Source of the DNA: Tetragonia tetragonoides
Lineage: Eukaryota > Streptophyta > Magnoliopsida > Caryophyllales > Aizoaceae
Direction of reading: 5' to 3'
NCBI GenBank assembly: GCA_038025085.1
Contig: CM076139.1
Coordinates: forward strand, 19,981,307 to 20,045,306
DNA length: 64,000 nucleotides
Numbering within the stretch: the first letter of the stretch is position 1; each line of letters starts with the position of its first letter. The position numbers and the translations under genes are program-made. The notes beneath the pieces were generated by a model. The model made no database searches, was not told the origin of the DNA, and worked only from the letters and a program-made list of their open reading frames with translations. This document shows positions 52,496 through 62,724 of this stretch, in pieces.

Positions 52496-52713
52496 GTTAG
52501 ATAGATGACTCTCCCTATCCGGTAGTAGAAAACTGCGGATCCAGACCTCAGCCGGGCCCCAGTCCAGCCCCGCATGAAAGAATCCTGGTATAGCCGAGCT
52601 TCATCTGCGTGACTAGTCGGAGGTGCTCTAGTAGAAGGTAACCCGGTGCGGAAAAGGCTCCGGTCATACTCCTCCTCAGTCATGGGACGTTTTCCCTTAT
52701 CCAAGGGAGCCAT
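52496..52713 (-). pseudogene. PMD exon 1 stub of element C, antisense
   Basis: It reads MAPLDKGKRPMTEEEYDRSL, then FRTGLPSTRAPPTSH and RLYQDSFM, matching exon 1 of the PMD genes at 5226 and 18195. After that the frame shifts by a base or two and homology ends at 52496, before the usual exon 1 donor, where fragment G begins. Only this exon of the gene remains in element C. Confidence 0.8.
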
Positions 52714-54074
52714 GGGAACACAATGAAGCTTTCTCTCTCTACAAGTGGGAAAATAAAAGTTTCAGATTCGCAAAGAACAAGCACCCATTCAACAATGCAA
52801 CCCAAAATTCAGCAACTAGGCGGAAAAATAAGCAAGTTCAAGACAAAAACCGAAGAAATAGGTCAAGAATGGACTTACCTCAAGCAAAGTGGAGCACTCA
52901 ACAATGGAGGAAGCTCTCGACAATGGCTCTCGACAATGAAGAGGAAGAAGGCACGCAAAAAAAAGAGAAGCGACGAAGCGCTTCTTATTCGGCCCAAGCC
53001 CAGCGCCGCTATCGGCGCTGGCCAGAGCCGCTAGCGGCCCTGCGGACCTGCACGCGCGGGCCCACTTGCTGTCCCACGACCCCTTTTTCGAATCCAAAGT
53101 TCGTTACTTCAGTTCGTTCGCGGGGAATAACAGTACCAAGCGCGGGAGCAAAGTACTCCGGCCTACAAATTCAAATTCGACAGGTGGCCTATTTTATGGT
53201 ACCATTTGTTTTTAGGTAAAACTAACCCGTTTATTTTTGCAGGTCCCAGATACTGAAAATCGGATCTACACTGCGACAACCCTTACCGCCCAGAGTGCAA
53301 AAATTATTTTTTAAAGCCCGGAAATTCTATCGGCCTTACAGCTCAGTATTACAAACTTCGGGCCAGTCAATGATCGCTTAAGCTATTGCGGTTAAACGTT
53401 CCTTCTGCGAAATTACATATTTTGGGCCCAATCAAATGGTCGCTTAAGCTATTGCGGTTAAACTGTCTCTCTGCGAGGTTACAAATTTTAGGGTCATTCA
53501 ATGGTCCCTTAAGCTATTGCGGTTAAACTGTCCCTCTACGAGGTTACTTACTATGTGTCAGTCAATGATTGCTTAAACTATTGCGGTTATACTTTCCATT
53601 ATTTTTTTTATGTGTTTCAGTCAATGATTGCTTAAGCTATTTCATTTAAACTGTTCATATGTCCTAACCATTTTTGCAGCCGTTATTTTAATCGCTGACC
53701 TTTTCGTTTCTCGTACAGGGAAGGAATCTCGACATCTTCCGAGCAGTGTTTAGTCACTATTTGTCGAAGCACTCCACATTGATCATTCTCAAAGTATTGT
53801 TAACCTTTTCATTCACTCTGAATGAAAAGGTCCCCAGCAGACGTTTAGATCATGTATGAGCGGTGTTCTATCCTGCTACCATAATCTCAATTTTCTCTTG
53901 TGTTCACAGAGATGAAATCTTATCGCGCTACGAGTATGTCCCAAGTCAGGTTTGTCTTCATATGCATAAATACTGTACACTCTCACACACCGTGTGCACA
54001 TCAGCATCCTTCATGTCGTCTTCGGAATACTTTGATCATCACTTTTACTCAAGCTCGATCAAAGTGGGGGCTTC
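52714..54074 (+). other. 3' noncoding region of element C
   Basis: The upstream region of the antisense PMD gene contains CT-rich leader DNA, GC boxes with GCCGCTAGCGGC at 53027-53038, and then a stretch shared with A and B (AAATTCAAATTCGACAG). The 64-bp-type repeats lie at about 53340-53660, then a block with TCTCGACATC and GTGTTTAGTCACT, and the polypurine tract AAAGTGGGGGC at 54060-54070 just before the LTR. No sense-strand gene is seen. Confidence 0.65.
53340..53660 (+). repeat. Roughly 64-bp tandem repeats, element C
   Basis: There are about five degenerate units starting GTCAATGATCGCTTAAGC and containing GGTTAAACTGTCC and CTGCGAGGTTAC. They are the same repeats as in A, B and G. Confidence 0.8.
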
Positions 54075-55360
54075 TGTAGACGCCAAAAAAGCGTTGTCAG
54101 ATTTCTCCGCAAAAGCCCGATGATGAAATGAGTAATTTATAAACTTGAACTTCTATTTTTGCTTTAATAGTTAAGATAAGGTCTCAGGTTTTTCCCTCCA
54201 AACACTCCTTCATTCCATTTCATTCAAAAGCCCCGTTCAAGAGATTTCCAACGACACGTCTCATGCCTCTTTCCGACTGCCGGTCGCCAAGTTGCGATTA
54301 GGGGTACAACCGTCTTTTACCGTTCAAGGGTGAAACGGTCTTTTCACATTTTTCGGAATATTTAAATTCCTCCGGAAAATAAAAACGGACTGGATGACGT
54401 CATTATGACGACATCCAACTGGCTGCTGACAGCCGTCAGCGGCCTTGGGATAAATCCCAGGGCTGCTAGCGGCGCTGACCCTACTTCTGGCCCGACTCTT
54501 TTTTTGGACCAAATCAAAATTTCAGCTCCTTTTCAGCCGCCCAACCCTACTTCCTGCGCCTATAAATACGACCCTCCACCCTCAGTTCAAAACACATAGT
54601 CTACTGTTGACAACCTCTATTCTCAGTAGTATTCACTATGAGCTTCCCCCTCTTTCTTCCAAACTTGAGATCTATTTTTACTATTTTTGTCATATATAGC
54701 CTACAGTTCAGGTACAAATTCCTGAGGGCTCAAATTAAATTAACTGCTTAACTGTTTATTTTCTACTAGTCATAATGTAGATATCATGCTAGAATAGCGT
54801 TTTATTACTTCCTAAATATTGTCTGTATAGTCGTTGTGCTGCTCAACTTATCAAACCGAATGCATGTCTAAATAAGGGTTAATAGTAAATGTTGTGAGGC
54901 TTGTGATGAACCAATTAATAGTCTAAGTCTAGGTTGTTAATCCAGTTTTGCATAGGAATTATGTCTTTAAATTATTAAATAAACTTGAGTTAGTAGAGGC
55001 CGTCATGAACGGGCGTGTTGGGTGCCTAACACCTTCCCACCTCGTACCTTCGCCCACGAACCTATTAATTTTGGGTACTCATATGTTCTATATGAGCGGG
55101 AGTCTTTCTAAAACCATGATAGTTCACTTTTCACGCTATTGGGTTGTCCCTTCGATTTGTCCATTCGATAAAACGTCAATAGCAGATTTGTGACCACTTT
55201 CATGGTTTTTATTCAATTCATGTCTTTATAAAATCCTTTCTAACTCGATGGTCCCTTAAACTTATCTAAACCCCCAACTTACAAATTTTCTATAAGGACG
55301 CACTCCACGGAAACAAGTACTTATATAAAAAGGATTGGACGAAAATCCTGGGTCCTTACA
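54075..55360 (+). repeat. 3' LTR of element C
   Basis: It starts TGTAGACGCC, ends CCTTACA, 1286 bp, with TATAAATAC at 54561-54569 and a TGACGTCA palindrome at 54390-54418. It pairs with 27997-29311 by the GAGGG flanks. The two differ by scattered substitutions and by one 30-bp unit carrying the GCCGCTAGCGGC box, so the insertion is not recent. Confidence 0.92.
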
Positions 55361-55365
55361 GAGGG
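55361..55365. repeat. Target site duplication of element C, right copy
   Basis: GAGGG, identical to 27992-27996. Confidence 0.9.
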
Positions 55366-56830
55366 TGTAACTTGAAAATCGATTCAATATCATTATTTTT
55401 GCTTGGTTCACTACCTTGAGTGTTCTTATTATTTGTGACTTGTCATTCATCTATTACTTTGCATTCATTGCATTCATGTGCATGCGCTTGCGCGGCTTCC
55501 GAGCTTATTTTTACAAGTTCAAACTAGTTTCTTAGCCAATGCAGTGTGGTGAAGTGCCTTGGTGAGAATCCACTCGATTGTTCTTTGCCAAGAAACATGG
55601 ATCCCCCCCACCTCATGTACCTTCCTACGCATTCGTCCATTCGACGAGTAGGATAAATAGAATGCCTCACATTGTCGCGCATCCCCCGGATTGTAGTACA
55701 TTCTTGACCATGAGTACCTTTTGACCAAAACCCTTAAGCCTACTCAATTGCATGAACTAGAACCAATGTTTTAGGTTGAATCTCAGTCCCATGTCCATGC
55801 TAAATCTTCATAATTATGTCATTTGCGTTGTTGTGTTGTTTGCCCATATGTGAACGGATTCTTTTCGTAGTCTTTTTGGTCGTCATAAAATATTAGGTTA
55901 GACCCCAATTAGGATCTTTTTCTTTTTTGACTCTAGATTTTTTCTTAAGATTGAGTCTAGAATCTTTATTTTTAGGAAACAATATCCCCGAATGTTCTAT
56001 ATGATGCTCGTTACCTTAGGAATGATTTGGATGCTTTATTCTTTCCTTTTATTTAGGTAGTGAGTCTAGGTCAAAAGATCTCGATAATATCTCACCCCTC
56101 TCCTTTTAGTCAAGAGTATAATATCTTTTGCATTATTCCATATTGAGTCGAGATAATATCTCTCCTCTCTCTTTTTAGTCAAGAGTATAATATCTTTTGC
56201 TTTATCCCATATTGAGTCGAGATAATATCTCTCCTCTCTCCTTTTAGTCAAGAGTATAATATCTTTTACTTTATCCCATATCGAGTCTGGAATCTTTATT
56301 TTTAGGAAACAATATCGCTGAATGTTCTATATGATGCTTGTTACCTTAGGAATGATTTGGATGCTTTATTCTTTCCTTTTATTTAGGTAGTGAGTCTAGG
56401 TCAAAAGATCTCGATAATGTCTCTCCCCTCTCATTTTAGTCAAGAGTATAATATTTTTTGCATTATTCCATATTGAGTCGAGATAATATCTCTCCCCTCT
56501 CTTTTTAGTCAAGAGTATAATATCTTAAACTTTATCCCATATTGAGTCGAGATAATATATCTTCCCTCTCCTTTTAGTCAAGAGTATAATATCTTTTGCT
56601 TTATCCCATATTGAGTCGAGATAATATCTCTCCCCTCTCCATTTAGTCAAGAGCATAATATCTATCATCTTTCTTTTCCCGTGTCGAGATTTTTTGACCT
56701 AAACCCATTACTTAGTCCCCAAGGATAACTATGTTGATAGAATATTCTAGATAGGAATTTCCCATCTTTGTTTTAAAACATTTGTTTTGTGGAACTTGTT
56801 AGTCTTTCCTTTTCTAAGTCTTATCTGCTG
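55366..56830 (+). other. Leader of element D
   Basis: The untranslated leader. Apart from the tandem repeats it has no supported gene. Its first part resembles the leader of E (34155-35100). Confidence 0.6.
55975..56670 (+). repeat. Tandem repeats of about 68 bp in the leader of element D
   Basis: About eight copies of a unit containing TCGAGATAATATCTCTCC, CCTTTTAGTCAAGAGTATA and TTTATCCCATATTG. A larger unit of about 325 bp, beginning TAGGAAACAATATC, with GATGCTCGTTACCTTAGG, is itself duplicated (55975-56290 and 56300-56640). The alternation of ATAATATCTC and ATAATATCTTTT may form hairpins. Confidence 0.8.
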
Positions 56831-58224
56831 TCCAGGATTGGGAAGAAAACAGTCGGTCCGAAAAGTTGGGAACGCGATCATAGTAATCAACGTCTAGTTA
56901 GGAAGCTCGTATTGGAATCTCCCCCTCCGAGCAAAGCTAGGTCTGACGCAGTATTTTTTACTCCCACTCCGTATTAACCATCCTGTTCTAAGTTGATCAA
57001 AATAGCCGAAGATGACATTCCACCTAAGACTACTGATGAGATGTTGGCTGAAATGATGAAAATGTTGGAAACCATGAAATACCGTGTGACATGGATAGAA
57101 AGCAAGGTTAAGGAAACTGGCCGTTTCAACCAAGATGATCCTCCACCTCGAGATGACAATGTAGAAGAGCTAAGTGCTCAAATTAAGAACCTTGAGTTGG
57201 CTCTAACTCAAATCAAGATCATAAGTGACTACATGATCAAATGCTGAAGGATATTCCTCTCACATCAAGGGGAAGCTCCCACAAAAGTTCTCTATGCCTG
57301 AAGTCCCAACCTTCAAAGGGACCAACGATCCAAAAGATCACATAAGGGCTTTCACTACCGCAATGGGCCTAAGAGGAGTGGACCCTGACCTCTATATTCA
57401 CCTTTTCTCACAAACCTTGGACCCCACTGTTAGGGCATGGTTCTTCAAGCTTGAGCCCAATCAGATTCAGGAATGGAACAAAGTGTCTAGCTTATTCCTC
57501 ACTAGGTATGCCGACAATGTCATCCAACCAACTACCATGAGAGAGTTGGAAGTGATAAAGCAAGGTGAAAATGAAAGTTTCACTGACTTTGTTAAGAAAT
57601 GGAGAACTAAAGTGGCCGAAATGCTCGATCGTCCATCCGAGGAAGAGCAAATTCAGAAACTTATCAAGAACTTACAACCTCCTTACTTGAATCCTCTCAA
57701 ATATCAAGCAATAAATTACTTCATACACACAACTCAATAATGTGGGATTGCTCATAGAGGACGATCAAGCACTTAAAAAGGAGAAAAGCAAAGGTTTCTT
57801 CAACAAAGGCACTTATAACTCGAACTACAAGAAGAACCCCAATTCGGGAAACTCCAACAAGTTTAATGAAGTCAATGCTGTCTACGACAAACCGCAAAGG
57901 CAATACACCCCATTGGGCATGACCTATGCTAAAGCTTTGGAAAAGCTTGTCAAGAATGACTATCTCAATGTCGTGTGTCCCACTCCAGATCCTGACATCG
58001 AAAAGAAGAGCCCATCATGGAATCCTAATCTTTATTGAAAATTCCATAGAGGAAAAGGACATGACAACGGGAAGTGTTAGACACTCAAGAATAAAATCCA
58101 GGATCTTTTTGACAGTGGGACTATTCCCAAGCCAAAGAATGTTCCCACTCCAAACAACAACACCAATCCTCTAGGTGCAGTTTTCGTCATTACAAATGAA
58201 GAGGAAGAAAAGGACCCCTCTCGC
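56831..58224 (+). pseudogene. Gag of element D, frameshifted
   Basis: Four frame segments are needed. RLVRKLVLESPPPSK (to 56975), a coiled-coil segment with TTDEMLAEMMKMLETMKYRV (56993-57247), the retrotrans_gag domain FSMPEVPTFKGTNDPKDHI, with LYIHLFSQTLDPTVRAWFFK (57294-57740), and from 57742 the linker and zinc-knuckle region (KFHRGKGHDNGKC with stops at about 58037 and 58080). It matches the intact 523-residue Gag of element E in order. From 57742 the frame is the same as the downstream protease and RT, suggesting one Gag-Pol frame in the ancestor. Confidence 0.85.
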
Positions 58225-60087
58225 TTGATTGTGCCAATTGGACATTCTATTTCACCATTTAAGCTTGACTCCCTCCACCTAGAGGTAGCTGGACTTTGGG
58301 AAAGCGATAGCGACAAGGAAGATTCTACCCTCCAGATTTCTAAAGCATGGTACGACTCCTCTGATGATGAATCTCCTGAAGTTAAACACCTCACAAGGTC
58401 GGGAAGGCACTATATACCACCCCATCTCAAAAATAAGGACCCACTACAAAACACAACTTCAGTTGTACCACAAGTGAGAGACTCTCCACTAGTCCAGAAC
58501 AAGGACAAAAACCCTCCAAACGAGGATGATGGCACTACACCGCTTAAACAGCTTCAAAAAACTAAGGCCGATATCTCTATATGGAAACTTTTCACTACTT
58601 CCCAAGTACATAGGAATGCTTTACTAAAAGCACTTAATCAAACTATGGTGTCCCCCGAAGCTACTCCGGATGACTTAGTCAATCTCCTCACAAAAGGAAA
58701 TTCTCTGCAAGCAATTGCATTCACTAACGAAGACCTTCCACCTGAAGGAACTCATCACAACAAGGCACTCTACCTAACTTCCATATGTGAGAAAAAACAG
58801 GTTCCAATGACTTTAATAGACAATGGGTCCGCTGTCAACGTTTGTCCCCTAAGGATCGTCCAATGCTTGGGCATAAACGTCAACAACCTCGCGCATGCCG
58901 CATAAGGGTTGAGGGCCTACGACAATTCCAAACAAAACGTCTTATGCATATTTTCGGTTAACCTTAACACTGGAGCAATTGAGAAAATGGTACAATTCCA
59001 TGTCATCGACATCCCAGCTTCATTCAATTTACTCCTAGGACGCCCATGGCTCCATGGATTAAACATAATAGCTTCGACATTGCATTAAAAGGTCAAAATG
59101 ATGGTCGGAGGGGTAGTTCTAGAGGTTAGGGATGATTCTATGATCGCCAATATTGAAGACACGCCGGTTCTTAAAGTCGAGCACACTGCACAGGACGAAG
59201 AATTCTGGGGCTTTATGACTGAAGGTATCGCCGTACTTGAGCAAGATGTAGCTCATTTCGCACCATATTGCCACCTAGGAATTAATGCCATTCTAAGAAA
59301 TCAAGGACACTTCCCCAGCACATCTCTAGGAAAAGATGTCTCCAAACCACTTCCAGTTTGGTTATCCAAAGCTGGAAATAATCTTTTTGGGTTGGGCTAT
59401 AACCCTACCAAACAGAAACTACGGGAATACATCGCTAAAGAAAAGGCGAAAAGAAGGGCCATTAAGGAAAATAAAGTCTATGACATCCCCATGGCACCCT
59501 ACCCGCACACACTAAATGGGCAGTTCGTCCAGTCTGGAGATCCATTCCCTTCTTATGGCTTTTTCGAGCCTTATGTTCTCCCTGTGTATGGAATCCAAGT
59601 TCCCGGATTCGAAGTCTTCCAAGAGTGCTACGCGCTAGAAGAAACTCCTTTGCCTGTAAGAAGGAGGCTAAACTTTGATTGGGTAGAGGACACACCCAAC
59701 AACACTTTGGGTTTATTTTTTGGACAAGAGCATAGCCATCCAGAAGATGAGGAGCTCCACAATGTCAATAGCGCAATTCAAGATGCGAACTTTGACCCCA
59801 CTAAGTTGATCACTACCAAACGAGGGTCAACTCACAAAGCAGAAACGCACCATAAGCTGGACAGGAGCCAACGGAACGAAGATCAAGATCAAGATCACGA
59901 TCTCCGAGGAATCCAAACCTGACATCGACACTGACTCCGACCGGACTCAGTCTGTTTCTGAAGACGAGTCTAATATATTAGAGTCGGGCGGTCCACCCAA
60001 ATCTATGTTTAATTCTGTTTGCAAGTCTAATGATGTTAAATCCAATAGTAATGGCTCAGTTGATGTTCCAGTTCCTCTATCAATGAA
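58225..60087 (+). pseudogene. Protease region of element D
   Basis: The open frame 58225-58905 has an ISIWKLFTTSQVHRNALLKA helix, PPEGTHHNKALYL and the protease motif IDNGSAVNVCPL at about 58816-58851. A TAA at 58903 is followed by LLGRPWLHGLNIIAS, another stop near 59087, and the long frame 59098-59922 with NQGHFPSTSLGKD and SYGFFEPYVLPVYGIQVPG. That linker is shared with E and has no assigned function. A frameshift near 59900 separates it from an acidic tail and RT. Confidence 0.85.
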
Positions 60088-62316
60088 ATGATTACTGATT
60101 CTGCTTACTTCTTGGATTACTTAGTAGCTAATAATTCAAAAGATGAACAAGAATTGCCCAAAGAAGTAACTAAAGCATTATTAGAGCATGAACAAAAGAC
60201 TTCAATTGTGGAAGAAACAGAATTAATCAATCTTGCAAACGATCAAGAGCCGCGCCAAGTGCGCATTGGCTTATCGTTAACTCCCAAAGAGAGAGAAAGC
60301 TTTACAAATCTCTTAAAAGAATACGTAGACGTTTTCGCTTGGTCCTACAAAGACATGCCGGGAATAAGTCGTGAGACAGCACAGCATACAATACCGCTCA
60401 ATCTTGATTCAAAACCGGTGAAGCAAAAACATCGGACATTAAAACCTGAGTGGACATTGAAAATCAAAGAAGAGGTGTAGAAACAGCTCGCAGTAGATTT
60501 TATTAGGGTTGCTCAATATCCAGAATGGGTTGCTAACATAGTGCCCATTCCAAAAAAGGATGGCAAAGTAAGGATGTGCGTCGATTTCAGAGATCTAAAC
60601 AAGGCAAGTCCAAAGGACGACTTTCCCTTGCCACATATAGATGTACTGGTGGACAATACCGCAGGACATGCCCTCTTATCATTCATGGATGGCTATGCAG
60701 GGTATAACCAAATACAAATGGCCGAAGAAGATATGGAGATAACCACCTTCATAACCCAATGGGGGATATATTGCTATATCGTCATGCCTTTCGGGTTGAA
60801 AAATGCGAGAGCAACATACCAAAGAACCGCAACTTCCCTTCTACATGACATGATGCACAAGGAAGCCAAGGTGTATGTAGATGATATGATCATCAAATCC
60901 AAGGAGAGAGAAGGGCATATACTCTCTCCAAAGAAATTCTTTGACAGGCTTCGGAACTACAATATGAGATTGAATCCTCAAAAGTGCGCATTTGGAGCAA
61001 CTTCTGGCAAGCTTTTAGGATTCGTTATAAGCACAAGAGGCATTAAAATTGACCCCACCAAAATCAAAGCTATAAGAGACATGCCATCTCCCAAAAATGA
61101 AAAGGAGATAAGAGGATACCTAGGACGGCTCCAATATATAAGTCGATTCATATCCAAATTGACTTTTACATACGACCCCATCTTCAAAAAGCCCAAAAAG
61201 GACACTAAATCTACCTGGGATGATCAATGCCAGCAAACCTTCGATAAAATTAAGGAATACTTAGCTAAACCACCCGTATTGGTTCCGCCAATTCCGGGAC
61301 AACCACTTATGCTATACCTAATAGTCACAGAAACCGCCATGGGTGCTATATTGGCCCAAAAGGTGGAGAATGATGAAAAAGCAATATACTACCTTAGCAA
61401 GAAGTTCTTAGAGTACGAAACACGCTGCCAATTCCACGCCAATTTACAACATAGACCTCCTACTCCTCTACATACATTCGCTTCACCATGGCCGTTCTCT
61501 GCATGGGGTATTGACATCATTGGGAAAATCTTCCCTACAGGAAAAGGATGCCATGAATACATACTAGTCGCAATACATTATTTCACCAAATGGGTTGAAG
61601 CTCGCTCGTACGCAAGAATAGAGTCGAAACACGTGGCAAAGTTGATACATGACAAAATCATTACCAGATATGGAGTACCCCACGAAATCATAAGTGATCA
61701 CGGGTCCCAATTCAAAAAGGATGTTGCCGAACTTTTCACTATGTTTAAAATTCATGATCGACAGTCTTCACCCTATAGGCGACATACGAATGGAGCCGTA
61801 GAATGCGCAAACAAGAACGTGAAGCAAATGATAGTTAAAATGACGGAAAACCACGAAGATTGGCTCGACAAGAGCAACACCTTATTCTTTAGTATACGGA
61901 ATGGAGGCGGTACTCCCAGTCGAGGTAGAAATCCCCTCTTTAAGGATAGCGTGAAAAGTGAATTTCCCGAAGTGGATTGGGTCCAGGACTGGTATGACCA
62001 ATTGATCTTGCTAGATGAAAGACGACTAAATGCCCTACATTATGGTCATGTCTACCAAGCAAGGATGGCAAGGCATTTTGATCAACAATTCAAGGCTAGA
62101 GGACTAAAAGAAGGAGACTGAGTCCTAAAAGAGGTAAGACCAATTGTAGTCGATCCTCGGGGAAAGTTCAAGCCTAATTGGGCCGGACCATACATTATCA
62201 AGACGATATTATCCGGTGGAGCGGTAAAGTTAATGGATTTAAACGACAACGAGTTCACTCAACTCACAAATATGGACCAATTTAAGCGATTCTATGTACA
62301 AATGTTAAATCTTTGA
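60088..62316 (+). pseudogene. RT-integrase fusion of element D, RNases H deleted
   Basis: RT starts near 60088 and has one TAG at 60478. The long frame 60541-62121 holds VPIPKKDGKVRMCVDFRDLN, YVDD at 60874-60885 and the RNase H beginning IYYLSKKFLEYETR. Immediately after ETR comes CQFHANLQHRPPTP, the sequence after the integrase zinc finger, so about 1.1 kb encoding most of RNase H, the whole second RNase H and the integrase N-terminal domain is missing, with the frame kept. The integrase core follows: WGIDIIGKI, HYFTKWVEARSY, ISDHGSQF and TNGAVECANKNVK. A second deletion near 61874 and a frame change lead to the end, with a TGA at 62119 and the final stop at 62314-62316. Confidence 0.88.
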
Positions 62317-62724
62317 GAGAGCCCACTAAGGCACCCAATCCAAGTCAAAATCGGTCAAACTCGTCCACCTAGGGCCCACGACCGAGAAAAAAAAAAAAAT
62401 GAGATTTGGTTTTACAAACTACATTGGCCTGATTCCACATGGATATGTAGGTAACCCATATAACTTGGGCCCGACCACTTTAATAAAATAAATCTGTAAT
62501 GAGAGTTTTTATCCATTCGATTAATGCAAAAATAAGCAAGTCTTTCATTAATATGGCTAAAGTCCATTACATGCTCTAATAATGAATAATAAAAAAAGTG
62601 CGAGAAAAGTAATAAATAAATAAAAGGGCAATTCTCAACTACATCTACTTGGCCATGCAAACCCGTTATTTGAATTATACTACTAAGCAAAAAGGATAAG
62701 ACTTGCTAGACAACTAGAGGTGGA
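62317..62724 (+). other. Convergent 3' region of element D with conserved block
   Basis: The conserved block at 62427-62476 reads GGCCTGATTCCACATGGATA, then TGTAGGTAACCC and TGGGCCCGACC. AATAAAATAAAT follows at about 62482 as a possible poly(A) signal for pol. No gene is seen. Confidence 0.6.

Larger units (their letters stand above)
27997..55360 (+). mobile_element. Element C: non-autonomous Tat-type retrotransposon with nested insertions
   Basis: LTRs at 27997-29311 and 54075-55360 are flanked by GAGGG on both sides. The element's own DNA is 27997-32578 and about 52496-55360. It has a PBS, a leader, an unusual zinc-knuckle ORF (30413-31439), a gag-integrase spacer and an integrase cut by element E at 32579. 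The rest of the integrase, DUF7745 and most of PMD are missing. The 3' part keeps PMD exon 1 on the minus strand, tandem repeats and the polypurine tract. It inserted into the leader of element D, whose sequence resumes at 55361. Confidence 0.9.
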
